From contig JAQTLN010000011.1 of the NCBI GenBank assembly GCA_028714875.1, positions 62,001-126,000 of the forward strand: a DNA stretch of 64,000 nt, read 5' to 3'. Below, piece after piece: positions 1-8,013 of this stretch. This DNA comes from Gallionellaceae bacterium. GTDB taxonomy: Bacteria; Pseudomonadota; Gammaproteobacteria; Burkholderiales; Thiobacillaceae. A program made the position numbers and the translations under genes. Position 1 is the first letter of the stretch; the number at the start of each line of letters is the position of its first letter. Below the pieces are notes generated by a model. It had not been told where the DNA came from. It saw nothing but the letters and a program-made list of their open reading frames with translations, and searched no databases.

Positions 1-529
1 ACACGGCGGTCACGGTGTTGTCGTAGTTGAGCAGGGGCTCACCCATGCCCATCAACACCACGTTGGAGACGATGCGCTCCCCCTTGGGATCACGCCCCAT
101 CGCCTTGTTGGCCCACCACAACTGGCCGATGATTTCCGCCACCGACAAATTGCGATTGAAACCCTGCCGCCCGGTCGAACAGAAAGCGCACTCCAGGGCG
201 CAGCCCACCTGGGTGGAGACGCACAGGGTGCCGCGCTCGGCTTCCGGAATGAACACCGTCTCGACCCGATTTTGTGGGCCGACTTCCAGCAGCCATTTAC
301 GGGTGCCGTCGTCGGACACCTGCTCGTGGTGCAGCAACGGCGGCCGAATCTCGGCCACCTCGGGCAGCTTGGCGCGCAGTGACTTGGCCAGATCGGTCAT
401 CTGATCGAAGTCGTCGGCGCCGTATTGATGCAGCCAGTGCAGCACCTGGCGGGCGCGAAACGGCTTCTCGCCAAGGCTTTCAAAGAAAGCGACGAGTCCG
501 GGAAGGTCGAGATCGAGGAGGTTTTGCAC
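1..529 (-). CDS. rlmN: Dual-specificity 23S rRNA/tRNA A2503/A37 C2-methyltransferase RlmN, partial (N-terminal part)
   Basis: This radical SAM enzyme methylates C2 of A2503 in 23S rRNA and A37 in some tRNAs. The window cuts the gene, leaving about 176 N-terminal codons. The reverse strand reads [14 protein letters not shown], the CxxxCxxC cluster motif that binds the 4Fe-4S centre, and further on [15 protein letters not shown], the family's GEPL region that contacts SAM. The N-terminus contains [16 protein letters not shown], as expected for RlmN. I chose a GTG start at 527-529, because an in-frame stop lies about 40 bases upstream and no ATG lies between; no clear ribosome binding site is visible. 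It follows ndk on the same strand with a 54-base gap, a common neighbour pair. Identity is secure; the start is less so. Confidence 0.93.
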   Translation of the reverse strand, partial: MQNLLDLDLPGLVAFFESLGEKPFRARQVLHWLHQYGADDFDQMTDLAKSLRAKLPEVAEIRPPLLHHEQVSDDGTRKWLLEVGPQNRVETVFIPEAERGTLCVSTQVGCALECAFCSTGRQGFNRNLSVAEIIGQLWWANKAMGRDPKGERIVSNVVLMGMGEPLLNYDNTVTAV

Positions 530-583
530 GTGGGTGAGCGTTGAGATTGAGGGGCGAGGCGGTTGCGCTCACCCCTCTCCGAT

Positions 584-1012
584 TCAGCGACCCGAGTAAA
601 CGTTCATTTCCGGGAAGAAATAGGCCACTTCCACTTTCGCGGTCTCGGGGCCGTCGGAGCCGTGCACAGCGTTGGCGTCGATGCTCTCGGCAAAATCGGC
701 GCGTATGGTGCCGGCTTCCGCTTTCTTGGGATCGGTGGCGCCCATCAGCTCACGGTTTTTGGCGATGGCATCCTCGCCTTCCAGCGCCTGGATCATCACC
801 GGGCCGGAGGTCATGAAAGCGACCAGATCCTTGTAGAAAGGGCGATCCTTGTGCACGGCGTAGAAGCCGCCGGCTTCCTGCTCGGACAGCCAGGCCATGC
901 GCGCGGCGATGACCTTGAGGCCATTGCTCTCGAAACGGGAATAGATTTTGCCGATGACATTCTTGGCGACGGCATCGGGCTTGATGATGGACAGGGTGCG
1001 TTCAACGGCCAT
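584..1012 (-). CDS. ndk: Nucleoside diphosphate kinase
   Basis: Ndk transfers the terminal phosphate of ATP to nucleoside diphosphates through a phosphohistidine. The protein is 142 residues, the usual length. It begins [18 protein letters not shown] and contains NAVHGSDG, whose histidine is the catalytic phospho-acceptor, with the family's C-terminal [12 protein letters not shown]. The frame stays open upstream, but the extra residues do not resemble Ndk, so the start at 1012 is chosen on homology. It lies upstream of rlmN on the same strand and is divergent from the SPOR-domain gene. Confidence 0.97.
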   Translation of the reverse strand: MAVERTLSIIKPDAVAKNVIGKIYSRFESNGLKVIAARMAWLSEQEAGGFYAVHKDRPFYKDLVAFMTSGPVMIQALEGEDAIAKNRELMGATDPKKAEAGTIRADFAESIDANAVHGSDGPETAKVEVAYFFPEMNVYSGR

Positions 1013-1158
1013 GTTGCGGTGCTCCGGAGACAAAGTGGGGATTGAGAAAAAGAGAGGGAAAGCTTTGAAAAGACGTGAAAAAAGCGCGCGGAAGTTACCA
1101 TGAAACCCCCCTAAAATAAAGGCGGCGCGCCACCTCTGGGCGCGACAAGGAGTGTGCA

Positions 1159-1818
1159 ATGGCGGTGGAAAATAGCCCGATCGGCGGGTTGATGGAAAGT
1201 GACGATGTGCGGCGGCGCGCGCTGCTGCGCCTGGCCGTGGCGGGTGTGGTGACAACCGCCGCGCTGGCCGGCCTGTGGTGGCTGGATCAGGGCGCCAAGA
1301 AACCCGAAAAACCGGTTCCGGCGGCCCTGCCCACCCCCATCGTCACGGCGCCGCCGCAGGAAAGCGCGGCGCCGCAACCCGCGCCAGAGGAATCCGTTCC
1401 CGCCGCCCTGGAAGCTCCCGCCCCGGAACAGGGCCAACCGCTGCTCACCACCACGGCGAAGCCGCTGACCACGTCGGTGGCTTCCGAACCACCGCCACCG
1501 CCCAAGGTCAGCAACGCGCCCAAGATGCTGGGCACACCCAGCGCCGCGCCGCGTGCCACACAGCCGCCCGCCACACAGGCAGCCCCCCCCCCCGCTCCCT
1601 CGGGTGAACATTTCGTGGTGCAACTGGGTGTGTTCAGCAATCCGGAACGGGCCCGTGAACTGGTCAACCAATTGAGAAAACAAGGCATCCACGCCCATAT
1701 GGAAACGCGCGTACAACTGGGGCCGTTCGCCAACCAGGGCGAAGCGGAGAAAGCCCAGGCGCGCATGCGCAAACTGGGGCTGAGTGCGCTGGTTACTCCG
1801 GCCGCCGCCATGAAATGA
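1159..1818 (+). CDS. SPOR-domain membrane protein (DedD/FtsN-like)
   Basis: A 219-residue bitopic protein. An AAGGAG ribosome binding site lies about 8 bases before the ATG. Residues 1-20 are cytoplasmic and basic ([12 protein letters not shown]), followed by one membrane segment (about 22-41, [15 protein letters not shown]), a long Pro/Ala-rich periplasmic linker (about 45-145), and a C-terminal SPOR fold (about 150-215, [20 protein letters not shown]). SPOR domains bind denuded peptidoglycan at the septum, so a role in cell division or wall remodelling is inferred. A run of eleven C bases (1583-1593) inside the linker could slip and remove the SPOR domain. The last 26 bases overlap the convergent tilS. 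Confidence 0.85.
   Translation: MAVENSPIGGLMESDDVRRRALLRLAVAGVVTTAALAGLWWLDQGAKKPEKPVPAALPTPIVTAPPQESAAPQPAPEESVPAALEAPAPEQGQPLLTTTAKPLTTSVASEPPPPPKVSNAPKMLGTPSAAPRATQPPATQAAPPPAPSGEHFVVQLGVFSNPERARELVNQLRKQGIHAHMETRVQLGPFANQGEAEKAQARMRKLGLSALVTPAAAMK
1583..1593 (+). repeat. Homopolymeric C11 tract inside the SPOR-domain gene
   Basis: Eleven consecutive C bases encode part of a poly-proline linker. Tracts this long are prone to strand slippage, which here would shift the frame before the SPOR domain. The current length keeps the frame open. Confidence 0.8.
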
Positions 1819-3202
1819 GCCAGCCGGCTTCCTCGGGGCCAACCTGAAACGCGGCATCGGCGCCGATCTCCGCCGCCCAGGCGAGGCGGCCCTCCAGGTA
1901 GATCAGCGGCAGGCACTCACGCAACCAAGGCGGCACGGCGGCTTCGCGCAGCAGGTTTTTCAGGGTGCGCGCGGGTCGCAGCGCCTCCGGCCGGAGTTTC
2001 TCGCCACCGGCGCGCAACCGCACCATCGCCCGCGCCGGCAAACGCACTCCCCGCCCCACGGCCGCGCTGAAATACAGCGTGCCGGCCGCCCCCAGATCCA
2101 GCTCGGCCTCGCCCCGCCAGTGCCATGTCCGGGCATCCACAGCCGGTGGGTTAACTTGAAACAAGCTTGTGCTGTAGCACCGGCGCCTCGCCGGCGAGGC
2201 GCCGGCGCTACAGCCGCCCAGTCGATCTTGGGGCGGCTTGGGCGTCGACTTGAGCCGCACCAGCACGACATGCCCCTGGAAACGCCGTAGCGTGGCCACG
2301 CCGAAATCGACCCTGGGTTGCGCGTCCTCGCGGGCATCCAGCATCTGCTCCAGGGCTACTCGCAGGCGTTCGCGCTGGACGGGGATGCCGCGCAGTTCCA
2401 GATAGTGGCGCAGCAGATTGCGCGCGCGCGCCGCGTCGAGTTCCTTCAGTCGGGTAACCGGCAATCCCTCCGGGCCGATGGCGGCGGCGCCGTCCTGGCG
2501 CGCCAGGACATCAAGCAGGGCGGCGCTTTCCGCGAATTGCGCGGCGGCTTGCGCCAGGGTGACGGCGGCCCCCGGGAACAGGTCTTCCAGGATCGGCATC
2601 AGGCGGTGACGGGCCGCGTTGCGGCGCAATGCGATATCGGCATTGCTCTCATCGTCCACCCAGGACCATCCCCGCGCGCGGGCATACGCCTCGATTTCCT
2701 CGCGCGGCACGTCGAGCAAGGGACGCAACAGTTTGAGTGAACCGAGAGCGCGCGCTTCCGGCATGGCCGCCAGGCCCTTCATGCCGGCGCCGCGCAGCAG
2801 TTGCAGCAGCACGGTTTCCGCCTGGTCGTCGCGCTGCTGCGCCAGCGCGAGGGCATCGACATCCAGCGCGGCGAACACCCGATAGCGCGCTTCCCGCGCG
2901 GCGGCTTCGAGCCCCTGGCCGGCGCGATGCACTTCGACCCGCTCTACCCGCAAAGGCACCTCCAGGTCGGCGCACTGCCGGCGGCAATGTGCCGCCCAGG
3001 CATCGGCTTGTGGGGAAAGGCCGTGATGCACATGCACGGCAAAGAGATGGAAAGCGAACTCGCCACGCAGGCCGGCGAACAGGTGGAGAAGCACCGTGGA
3101 ATCCAGCCCACCGGAGTAGCCGATGGCCAAGCGCTGGCCAGGAGGGTGGCGGCGGAGGAAACAGGCGACCCGCGCGGACAGGTCGTGGTGGCGCAAGCTC
3201 AT
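1793..3202 (-). CDS. tilS: tRNA(Ile)-lysidine synthase TilS with a repeat-encoded in-frame insertion
   Basis: TilS uses ATP and lysine to convert C34 of the CAU-anticodon isoleucine tRNA to lysidine. The N-terminal PP-loop ATPase motif is clear (SGGLDSTVLLHL, residues about 30-41), followed by VHVHHGLSPQADAWAAHC typical of the family and a C-terminal domain ending [16 protein letters not shown]. Length is 469 residues, slightly long for the family. The excess includes residues about 330-344 (GCSAGASPARRRCYS), encoded by a 44-base palindrome (2171-2214) in the linker before the C-terminal domain. TilS is normally essential, so the insertion should be tolerated. Its 3' end overlaps the convergent SPOR gene, and another palindrome lies between it and accA. 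Confidence 0.95.
   Translation of the reverse strand: MSLRHHDLSARVACFLRRHPPGQRLAIGYSGGLDSTVLLHLFAGLRGEFAFHLFAVHVHHGLSPQADAWAAHCRRQCADLEVPLRVERVEVHRAGQGLEAAAREARYRVFAALDVDALALAQQRDDQAETVLLQLLRGAGMKGLAAMPEARALGSLKLLRPLLDVPREEIEAYARARGWSWVDDESNADIALRRNAARHRLMPILEDLFPGAAVTLAQAAAQFAESAALLDVLARQDGAAAIGPEGLPVTRLKELDAARARNLLRHYLELRGIPVQRERLRVALEQMLDAREDAQPRVDFGVATLRRFQGHVVLVRLKSTPKPPQDRLGGCSAGASPARRRCYSTSLFQVNPPAVDARTWHWRGEAELDLGAAGTLYFSAAVGRGVRLPARAMVRLRAGGEKLRPEALRPARTLKNLLREAAVPPWLRECLPLIYLEGRLAWAAEIGADAAFQVGPEEAGWLISWRRPE
2171..2214. repeat. 44-bp near-perfect palindrome inside tilS (GTAGCGCCGGC family)
   Basis: Two 22-base arms beginning GCTGTAGC and ending GCTACAGC pair with a single mismatch and no loop. 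It shares the TGTAGCGCCGGC core with the copies at 3215-3248 and 50034-50104. It is read through in frame by tilS on the minus strand. Confidence 0.9.
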
Positions 3203-3214
3203 AACCTGAGCGCC

Positions 3215-3248
3215 CCTGTAGCGCCGGCAGGGATGCCGGCGCTACAGG
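3215..3248. repeat. 34-bp perfect inverted repeat between tilS and accA (GTAGCGCCGGC family)
   Basis: Arms of 14 bases, CCTGTAGCGCCGGC and its exact complement, flank a 6-base loop. It fills the intergenic space between the accA stop and the tilS start, so it would lie in the transcript if both genes are cotranscribed. Confidence 0.92.
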
Positions 3249-3251
3249 TGT

Positions 3252-4217
3252 TCAGGCGCGTGCTTCCTTGAATTTGCCGTACCCCATGAGCCGGGCGTAG
3301 CGGTCATTGAGCAGCGCATTGCGCGGACGCTCGCCGACCTCACGCAAGACTTCGGAGAGGCTGGCGCGCATGGATTCCATCATCGCCTCGGGGTCGCGGT
3401 GGGCGCCTCCGAGGGGCTCGCTGACGATGCGGTCGATCAGGCCCAGGGTCTTCAGGCGCGGCGCCGTGATGCCCAGGGATTCCGCCGCCAGCGCGGCCTT
3501 GTCGGCGCTCTTCCAGAGGATGGAGGCGCAGCCTTCCGGGGAAATCACGGAGTAGGTGGCGTATTGCAACATCATCACCACGTCACCGACGCCGATCGCC
3601 AGCGCGCCACCAGAGCCGCCCTCGCCGATGACCGTGCAGATCACCGGCGTCTTGAGCTCGGACATCACATAGAGATTGCGCGCGATGGCTTCAGACTGGC
3701 CGCGTTCCTCGGCGCCGATGCCGGGATAGGCGCCGGGCGTGTCGATGAAGGTGAGCACCGGCAGGTGGAATTTCTCGGCCAGACGCATCAAGCGCAGCGC
3801 TTTGCGATAGCCCTCCGGGCGCGGCATGCCGAAGTTGCGGTATTGCCGCTCCTTCACGTCACGACCTTTCTGGTGCCCGATCACCATCACCGGCTCGCCT
3901 TCGAAGCGGGCGACGCCACCGACGATGGCCGGGTCGTCGGCATAGGCGCGATCGCCATGCAGTTCTTCGAACTCGGTGAACAGGGCCTGGATGTAATCCA
4001 GGGTATAGGGGCGCTGCGAATGGCGGGCGACCTGCGAGACCTGCCAGGCATTGAGCTTGCCGTAGATCTGCTTGGTCAGCGCCGAGCTTTTCTTGCGCAG
4101 GCGGCCGATCTCCTCGGAGATGTCCAGCGACGAGTCGCCCTGTACCTCGGAGAGTTCCTCGATCTTGGCTTCAAGTTCAGCGACAGGCTGCTCGAAGTCG
4201 AGAAATGTAACTTTCAT
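3252..4217 (-). CDS. accA: Acetyl-CoA carboxylase carboxyltransferase alpha subunit
   Basis: AccA, with AccD, forms the carboxyltransferase half of acetyl-CoA carboxylase, which makes malonyl-CoA for fatty acid synthesis. The 321-residue length is typical. It begins [20 protein letters not shown] and contains the family's [25 protein letters not shown] and [15 protein letters not shown] motifs that form the oxyanion and CoA-binding sites. It lies downstream of slyD and upstream of tilS on the same strand, separated from slyD by a terminator-like hairpin. Confidence 0.98.
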   Translation of the reverse strand: MKVTFLDFEQPVAELEAKIEELSEVQGDSSLDISEEIGRLRKKSSALTKQIYGKLNAWQVSQVARHSQRPYTLDYIQALFTEFEELHGDRAYADDPAIVGGVARFEGEPVMVIGHQKGRDVKERQYRNFGMPRPEGYRKALRLMRLAEKFHLPVLTFIDTPGAYPGIGAEERGQSEAIARNLYVMSELKTPVICTVIGEGGSGGALAIGVGDVVMMLQYATYSVISPEGCASILWKSADKAALAAESLGITAPRLKTLGLIDRIVSEPLGGAHRDPEAMMESMRASLSEVLREVGERPRNALLNDRYARLMGYGKFKEARA

Positions 4218-4231
4218 GGGATTAACGCCTG

Positions 4232-4261
4232 AAAAAGGGCGGTCATATTACTAGACCGCCC
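4232..4261 (-). terminator. Rho-independent terminator downstream of slyD
   Basis: Read on the minus strand, the arms GGGCGGTC and GACCGCCC (4254-4261 and 4237-4244) enclose a 9-base loop and are followed by five T residues. It sits between the slyD stop and the accA start, so accA probably has its own promoter or depends on read-through. Confidence 0.75.
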
Positions 4262-4274
4262 ACTATGGGAACCA

Positions 4275-4760
4275 TCAGTGGTGATGCCCATGCGCGCCAT
4301 GCACATGGCCGTGTTCCACTTCCTCGGGCAGCGCGGCGCGAATGTCCTGTACCCGGCATTGCAGCCTGAGGCTTTGCCCGGACAGAGGATGGTTGCCATC
4401 CACCACCACCTGGCCTTCGGCCACGTCGGTCACGGTGTAGAGCATGGTGTGTTCGCCATCCTCGCTTGCCCCTTCCAGTTGCATGCCGATCTGGACTTCC
4501 TGGGGAAACAAATGGGCCGGTTCGACCCGCACCAGTTCGGCGTCGTATTCGCCGAAGGCATCTTCCGGCTCCAGCACGACATCGAGCTCGTCACCCGTGG
4601 CCTTGCCTTCCAGAGACTCTTCCACTTTGGGGAAGATGCCGTCATAACCACCGTGCAGGTAGACAGCGGGCGACTCCAGGGTCGCTTCTTCCAGCAACTC
4701 TCCGGACAGCGTGGTGAGCTGGTAAGTCAGGGTAACGACCGTATCCTTGCCGATTTTCAC
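4275..4760 (-). CDS. slyD: FKBP-type peptidyl-prolyl isomerase SlyD
   Basis: SlyD is a cytoplasmic prolyl isomerase and chaperone that also binds nickel. The 161-residue protein has the split FKBP domain (LTYQLTTLSGELLEEA, then the NHPLSGQSLRLQCRVQDI return strand) around an insert-in-flap chaperone domain (about 70-120). The tail GHVHGAHGHHH is a short histidine-rich metal-binding end, shorter than the tail of the Escherichia coli protein. It follows the peroxiredoxin gene with a one-base gap, so the two are probably cotranscribed. Confidence 0.93.
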   Translation of the reverse strand: MKIGKDTVVTLTYQLTTLSGELLEEATLESPAVYLHGGYDGIFPKVEESLEGKATGDELDVVLEPEDAFGEYDAELVRVEPAHLFPQEVQIGMQLEGASEDGEHTMLYTVTDVAEGQVVVDGNHPLSGQSLRLQCRVQDIRAALPEEVEHGHVHGAHGHHH

Positions 4761-4761
4761 T

Positions 4762-5238
4762 TCATAACTCCTTGACGAGATTGAGAATTTCCTCCGCGTG
4801 CCCCTTCGGGGTTACAGCGTGGAGCGCGTGACGGATGACCCCCGCCGCGTCGATGACAAAAGTGGAACGATCCACACCCACGCGCTGTACCCCGTCCACC
4901 TCGCGGGTAACCAGAACATCGTAGGCCTTGCAGGCGATACCTTCCTTGTCGGCCAGCAGCGGCACGGTAATACCGTGCTTTTCACGGAAGGCGCCATGAC
5001 GAATGCAATCGTCGCGGGAAATCCCGACCACGGCGCAACCCAGACGCGCGAAACGGGCTTCCCGGTCGCTGAACTCGATCGCTTCGGTGGTGCAGCCGGG
5101 CGTATCATCGCGCACGTAAAAAAACAGCACGAGCGGTTTTCCCCGGAAATCCGCCATTCTGGCGATGTTCATATCCGCATCGGGTAATTCAAAGTCGGGG
5201 GCTATTGCACCGACACTCGTACCTTCGTTCAGCATCAT
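4762..5238 (-). CDS. bcp: Peroxiredoxin of the Bcp/PrxQ type
   Basis: A cytoplasmic thiol peroxidase of 158 residues. The motif DDTPGCTTEAIEF holds the peroxidatic cysteine in the PrxQ pattern. The usual nearby resolving cysteine five residues later is absent (isoleucine there), so it may act as a one-cysteine enzyme or use another cysteine; Cys residues are also seen in GCAVVG, DDCIRH and GIACKAYD. The start is the first of two ATG codons in tandem (5236-5238), five bases after a GAGGAG ribosome binding site. An upstream in-frame extension of 73 codons is not supported by homology. It is divergent from the RoxA-type gene and probably cotranscribed with slyD. Confidence 0.9.
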   Translation of the reverse strand: MMLNEGTSVGAIAPDFELPDADMNIARMADFRGKPLVLFFYVRDDTPGCTTEAIEFSDREARFARLGCAVVGISRDDCIRHGAFREKHGITVPLLADKEGIACKAYDVLVTREVDGVQRVGVDRSTFVIDAAGVIRHALHAVTPKGHAEEILNLVKEL

Positions 5239-5282
5239 GCAAACTCCTCGAAATAGGCCGAAAGTATTATATGGGTAAACAT

Positions 5283-5292
5283 CCCCCCCCCC
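5283..5292 (+). repeat. C10 tract in the leader of the RoxA-type gene
   Basis: Ten consecutive C bases lie between a possible upstream start (ATG at 5271) and the preferred start (5325) of the oxygenase gene. If the upstream start is used, slippage would switch the frame; if not, the tract is in the 5' untranslated region. Confidence 0.75.
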
Positions 5293-5324
5293 GTTCCGCG
5301 CCAGTTTCCACTGGCACCTTTTCC

Positions 5325-6461
5325 ATGTCGGATTTTTCACTGGAGCAACTGCTGGGCGGCATCTCGCCGGAAACCTTCCTGGCCGAATACTGGCAGAAAA
5401 AACCCCTGCTGGTGCGCCAGGCCCTGCCGGGCTTCGGAGATTGGCTGGATCGCGCAAGCCTGTCCGAACTGGCGCTACGTGACGACGCGGAGAGCCGCCT
5501 GGTGCGCTTCATCCGTGGCCAGTGCCTGCTTGATCACGGCCCGTTCGAGGTCGACGACCTCGCCGGCCTGCCCAAGAAGAACTGGAGTCTGCTGGTTTCC
5601 GGGGTGAATCATTTCCTGCCGGAGGGCGACGCACTGCTGCATGCCTTTGATTTCATTCCTCTCGCCCGCCTGGATGACCTGATGGTCAGTTTCGCCCCGA
5701 CCGGCGGCGGTGTCGGCCCGCATTTCGACTCCTACGATGTCTTCCTGATCCAGGGCCAGGGGCGTCGCCGCTGGGAAATCAGCGCCCAGGATGATCTGGA
5801 AATCATGGATGGCGCGCCGCTGCGCATTCTCAAACACTTCCACCCCGAACAATCCTGGGAGCTGGAACCCGGCGACATGCTCTACCTGCCGCCGCAATAC
5901 GCCCATAACGGCGTGGCGCTCAACGATTGCATGACCTGGTCGGTGGGGTTCCGGGTTCCGACCGCCGAGGACATGGTCGGCAACTTTCTCAACTACTTGC
6001 AGGACAACCTGAAACCCGCCGGGCTATACAGCGACCCCGACCTGAAACGCCCACGCCACCCGGCGGAAATTCCCACCACCATGCTGGACCAGGTGGCAAC
6101 CATGCTGAAGGCGATCCACTGGGACAAGAAGCTGGTCGAAGACTTCCTGGGCGGCTACCTCTCGGAACCCAAGGCCCACATTTTCTTCGACCCGCCCGAG
6201 CGCCCGCTGAAGGCGGCGGCCTTCGCCAAAATAGTGGCCAAACAAGGCCTGCGCCTGGACCCGCGCAGCCAGCTCCTGTTTCGCGGGCATACCTTCTATA
6301 TGAATGGAGAGCGGCTGGACGCATCGCCGGAAGCCCTGGCCACCCTGCAAAGCCTGGCCGACCATCGCCAACTACCGCCCACTGTCCTCGTGGAGCCGCT
6401 GTTGCCGATACTGCTGGAGTGGTACAGCGCGGGTTACCTGTTGCCTGGCATGGCCCGCTGA
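5325..6461 (+). CDS. roxA: RoxA/YcfD-type ribosomal protein L16 arginine hydroxylase (JmjC/cupin)
   Basis: An Fe(II)/2-oxoglutarate oxygenase family that hydroxylates an arginine of ribosomal protein L16. The 378-residue protein begins MSDFSLEQLLGGISPETFL and continues EYWQKKPLLVRQALPG, the family signature. The iron ligands appear as HxD in GPHFDSYDVF (about residue 130) and the distal His in QYAHNGVAL. A C-terminal winged-helix-like region follows (about 210-370). The start at 5325 is chosen by family length; in-frame starts at 5205 and 5271 exist, and no strong ribosome binding site separates them. The gene is divergent from bcp. Confidence 0.9.
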   Translation: MSDFSLEQLLGGISPETFLAEYWQKKPLLVRQALPGFGDWLDRASLSELALRDDAESRLVRFIRGQCLLDHGPFEVDDLAGLPKKNWSLLVSGVNHFLPEGDALLHAFDFIPLARLDDLMVSFAPTGGGVGPHFDSYDVFLIQGQGRRRWEISAQDDLEIMDGAPLRILKHFHPEQSWELEPGDMLYLPPQYAHNGVALNDCMTWSVGFRVPTAEDMVGNFLNYLQDNLKPAGLYSDPDLKRPRHPAEIPTTMLDQVATMLKAIHWDKKLVEDFLGGYLSEPKAHIFFDPPERPLKAAAFAKIVAKQGLRLDPRSQLLFRGHTFYMNGERLDASPEALATLQSLADHRQLPPTVLVEPLLPILLEWYSAGYLLPGMAR

Positions 6462-6631
6462 ACTCGCCACGCGACGGCGGGAATAAATATTTATGAACTA
6501 AGTTGCACATATCTCTTCGACCCTCTAGCGGCTTGAGTTTTTTTTGCTAGAATCCGCGCGATCGGTCGGGGCGCAAGCTTCCCGGTTGATTAAATCTCCG
6601 TTGACCTTCTTTGTTTATTAGGAAACTCAAA

Positions 6632-6844
6632 ATGAAATATTCCGTCCTGCTCGCCGCCCTGCTCGCCTTCTCCCTGACCGCCTGTGGCAAGAAAGAAGAA
6701 GCCCCGGCTCCCGCTCCTGAAGTTGCCGCTCCGATGCCCGCTCCGGCTCCGGAAGCTGCCGCTCCCGCTCCGATGCCCGCCGATGCAGCCGCTCCCGCCG
6801 CCGCGCCCGCCGACGCAGCCGCTCCCGCCGCGCCCGCCAAGTAA
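6632..6844 (+). CDS. Small Ala/Pro-rich lipoprotein
   Basis: A 70-residue precursor with a lipoprotein signal peptide, MKYSVLLAALLAFSLTAC, whose cysteine 18 is the expected lipidation site. The mature part is a low-complexity string of Pro, Ala, Glu and Met with repeated PAPAPE and DAAAPAA units and a lysine-rich start (CGKKEEAP). An AGGA ribosome binding site lies about 9 bases before the ATG. A strong terminator follows. The function is unknown; small lipoproteins of this composition are common in betaproteobacteria. Confidence 0.8.
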   Translation: MKYSVLLAALLAFSLTACGKKEEAPAPAPEVAAPMPAPAPEAAAPAPMPADAAAPAAAPADAAAPAAPAK

Positions 6845-6862
6845 TTCGGCGCGCAAAGCAAG

Positions 6863-6891
6863 AAAAACCGGCCTTCGGGCCGGTTTTTTTT
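6863..6891 (+). terminator. Rho-independent terminator after the small lipoprotein gene
   Basis: The arms AACCGGCC and GGCCGGTT flank a TTCG tetraloop and are followed by a run of T bases. It lies 19 bases after the lipoprotein stop codon. Confidence 0.93.
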
Positions 6892-6921
6892 CGTCTATCG
6901 ATCATGCCGCCACAAGGGACA

Positions 6922-6969
6922 TGACGAAACAACAGCAATAGTTTTTATCAGATTGACTTGTTTTCGTCA
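6922..6969. promoter_or_regulatory. Inverted repeat upstream of the sigma-54 promoter, candidate activator site
   Basis: TGACGAAACAA (6922-6932) and TTGTTTTCGTCA (6958-6969) form an imperfect inverted repeat centred about 110 bases upstream of the sigma-54 element. Sigma-54 activators bind such distant palindromes. No direct evidence links this one to a regulator. Confidence 0.4.
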
Positions 6970-7052
6970 GTTCTGCCATTTAACCCATCAACGGACGCCA
7001 GGAACATCTCGACATAATGACCTAACCATATGATAGATATATAGATTTATCC

Positions 7053-7070
7053 TTGGCACGACAAATGCTA
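7053..7070 (+). promoter_or_regulatory. Sigma-54 (RpoN) -24/-12 promoter of the PEP-CTERM gene
   Basis: TTGGCACG is followed after four bases by ATGCT, giving the diagnostic GG-N10-GC spacing (GG at 7055-7056, GC at 7067-7068). The coding start is 35 bases further on, leaving room for a transcription start near 7080. Many PEP-CTERM genes are known to sit behind sigma-54 promoters controlled by the PrsK/PrsR pair. Confidence 0.8.
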
Positions 7071-7102
7071 AATGCTGTTCAGACACCCAACTGGAGAACA
7101 GC

Positions 7103-7933
7103 ATGAGCAACACCCTGATCCGCGCACTGGCCCTCGCCACCTTGCTCAGCGCAAGTAGCGCCCAGGCGTTCGTCATCGACGGCAATCTGAGTGACTGGGG
7201 TGTGCAACGCAATGGCAGCGCCACCGGCTGGACGCCCAACAGCAGCGCGTTCGCCTACAAGATCGAAGACCAGCATGACAGTTACCTGAACCCGGGCTAT
7301 GGCGGACAAGCCTATGACGCCGAGGCGATGTATGTGGCCTGGGATACCAGCTATCTCTACATCGGCATCGCCACCGGCCACAGCCCGTCGACCCCCAACA
7401 ATCCCACCGGAAACAGCTACGGCGCCGGCGACATCGCAATCGATTTTGGCATTAATGGCAGTTACGACTACGGCATCGAACTAACCGATAGCGCCAAGAA
7501 GGGAAAAGTTTATTCCAACGTCAATTGGGCGCTGGGCGTATGGCAGAGCAACGGTGCCTGGACCGGCTACTACGACCCCGACCTCGCGGCCAGCAGAGCA
7601 CTGGCCGATCCCGCACATCCCACTTCAATCCTGAGCGGCACGGTTGTCGGCACTGGAAACGTGGCCTACACCACCGTCGATCAGAACAATTACGGTGCCT
7701 GGACCACCGATCTGCATTACTTCTATGAAGTCGCCGTTCCCCTGTCCGCGTTTGGCACGGATTGGGCCGACGGCGCCAACTTCCGGGTGCATTGGTCGGA
7801 AAACTGCGCCAACGACAGCATCTGGGTCGATGCCACCGCCACCCATCGGGTACCGGAACCGGGGACACTCACCTTGCTGCCGCTGGGTATGTTGGGCCTG
7901 ATGGCTTTACGCCGGAACAAGGCTGCCGCGTAA
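7103..7933 (+). CDS. PEP-CTERM sorted exported protein with a CBM9-like domain
   Basis: A 276-residue secreted protein. Residues 1-22 are a signal peptide (ALALATLLSASSAQA). The body resembles CBM9-like carbohydrate-binding folds: FVIDGNLSDWGV at the start of the mature protein, then DAEAMYVAWDTSYLYIGIATG. The C-terminus is a classic PEP-CTERM sorting tag: VPEPGTL (about residues 251-257), a hydrophobic stretch and a basic end LRRNKAAA. Exosortase cleaves such tags and the products go to the cell surface or exopolysaccharide. No exosortase is in the window. It has its own sigma-54 promoter and terminator, so it is monocistronic. Confidence 0.88.
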   Translation: MSNTLIRALALATLLSASSAQAFVIDGNLSDWGVQRNGSATGWTPNSSAFAYKIEDQHDSYLNPGYGGQAYDAEAMYVAWDTSYLYIGIATGHSPSTPNNPTGNSYGAGDIAIDFGINGSYDYGIELTDSAKKGKVYSNVNWALGVWQSNGAWTGYYDPDLAASRALADPAHPTSILSGTVVGTGNVAYTTVDQNNYGAWTTDLHYFYEVAVPLSAFGTDWADGANFRVHWSENCANDSIWVDATATHRVPEPGTLTLLPLGMLGLMALRRNKAAA

Positions 7934-7951
7934 TCTCGACACGCGGCCCTG

Positions 7952-7986
7952 AAAAAATGCCGGACCCGCGGGTCCGGCATTTTTTT
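7952..7986. terminator. Bidirectional rho-independent terminator between convergent genes
   Basis: A perfect stem, ATGCCGGACCC pairing with GGGTCCGGCAT, is bordered by A residues on the left and T residues on the right. It can therefore stop both the PEP-CTERM transcript (plus) and the diheme cytochrome transcript (minus). Confidence 0.93.
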
Positions 7987-8013
7987 GTTTGTTATTGGGC
8001 CACCTCTTGCCCC

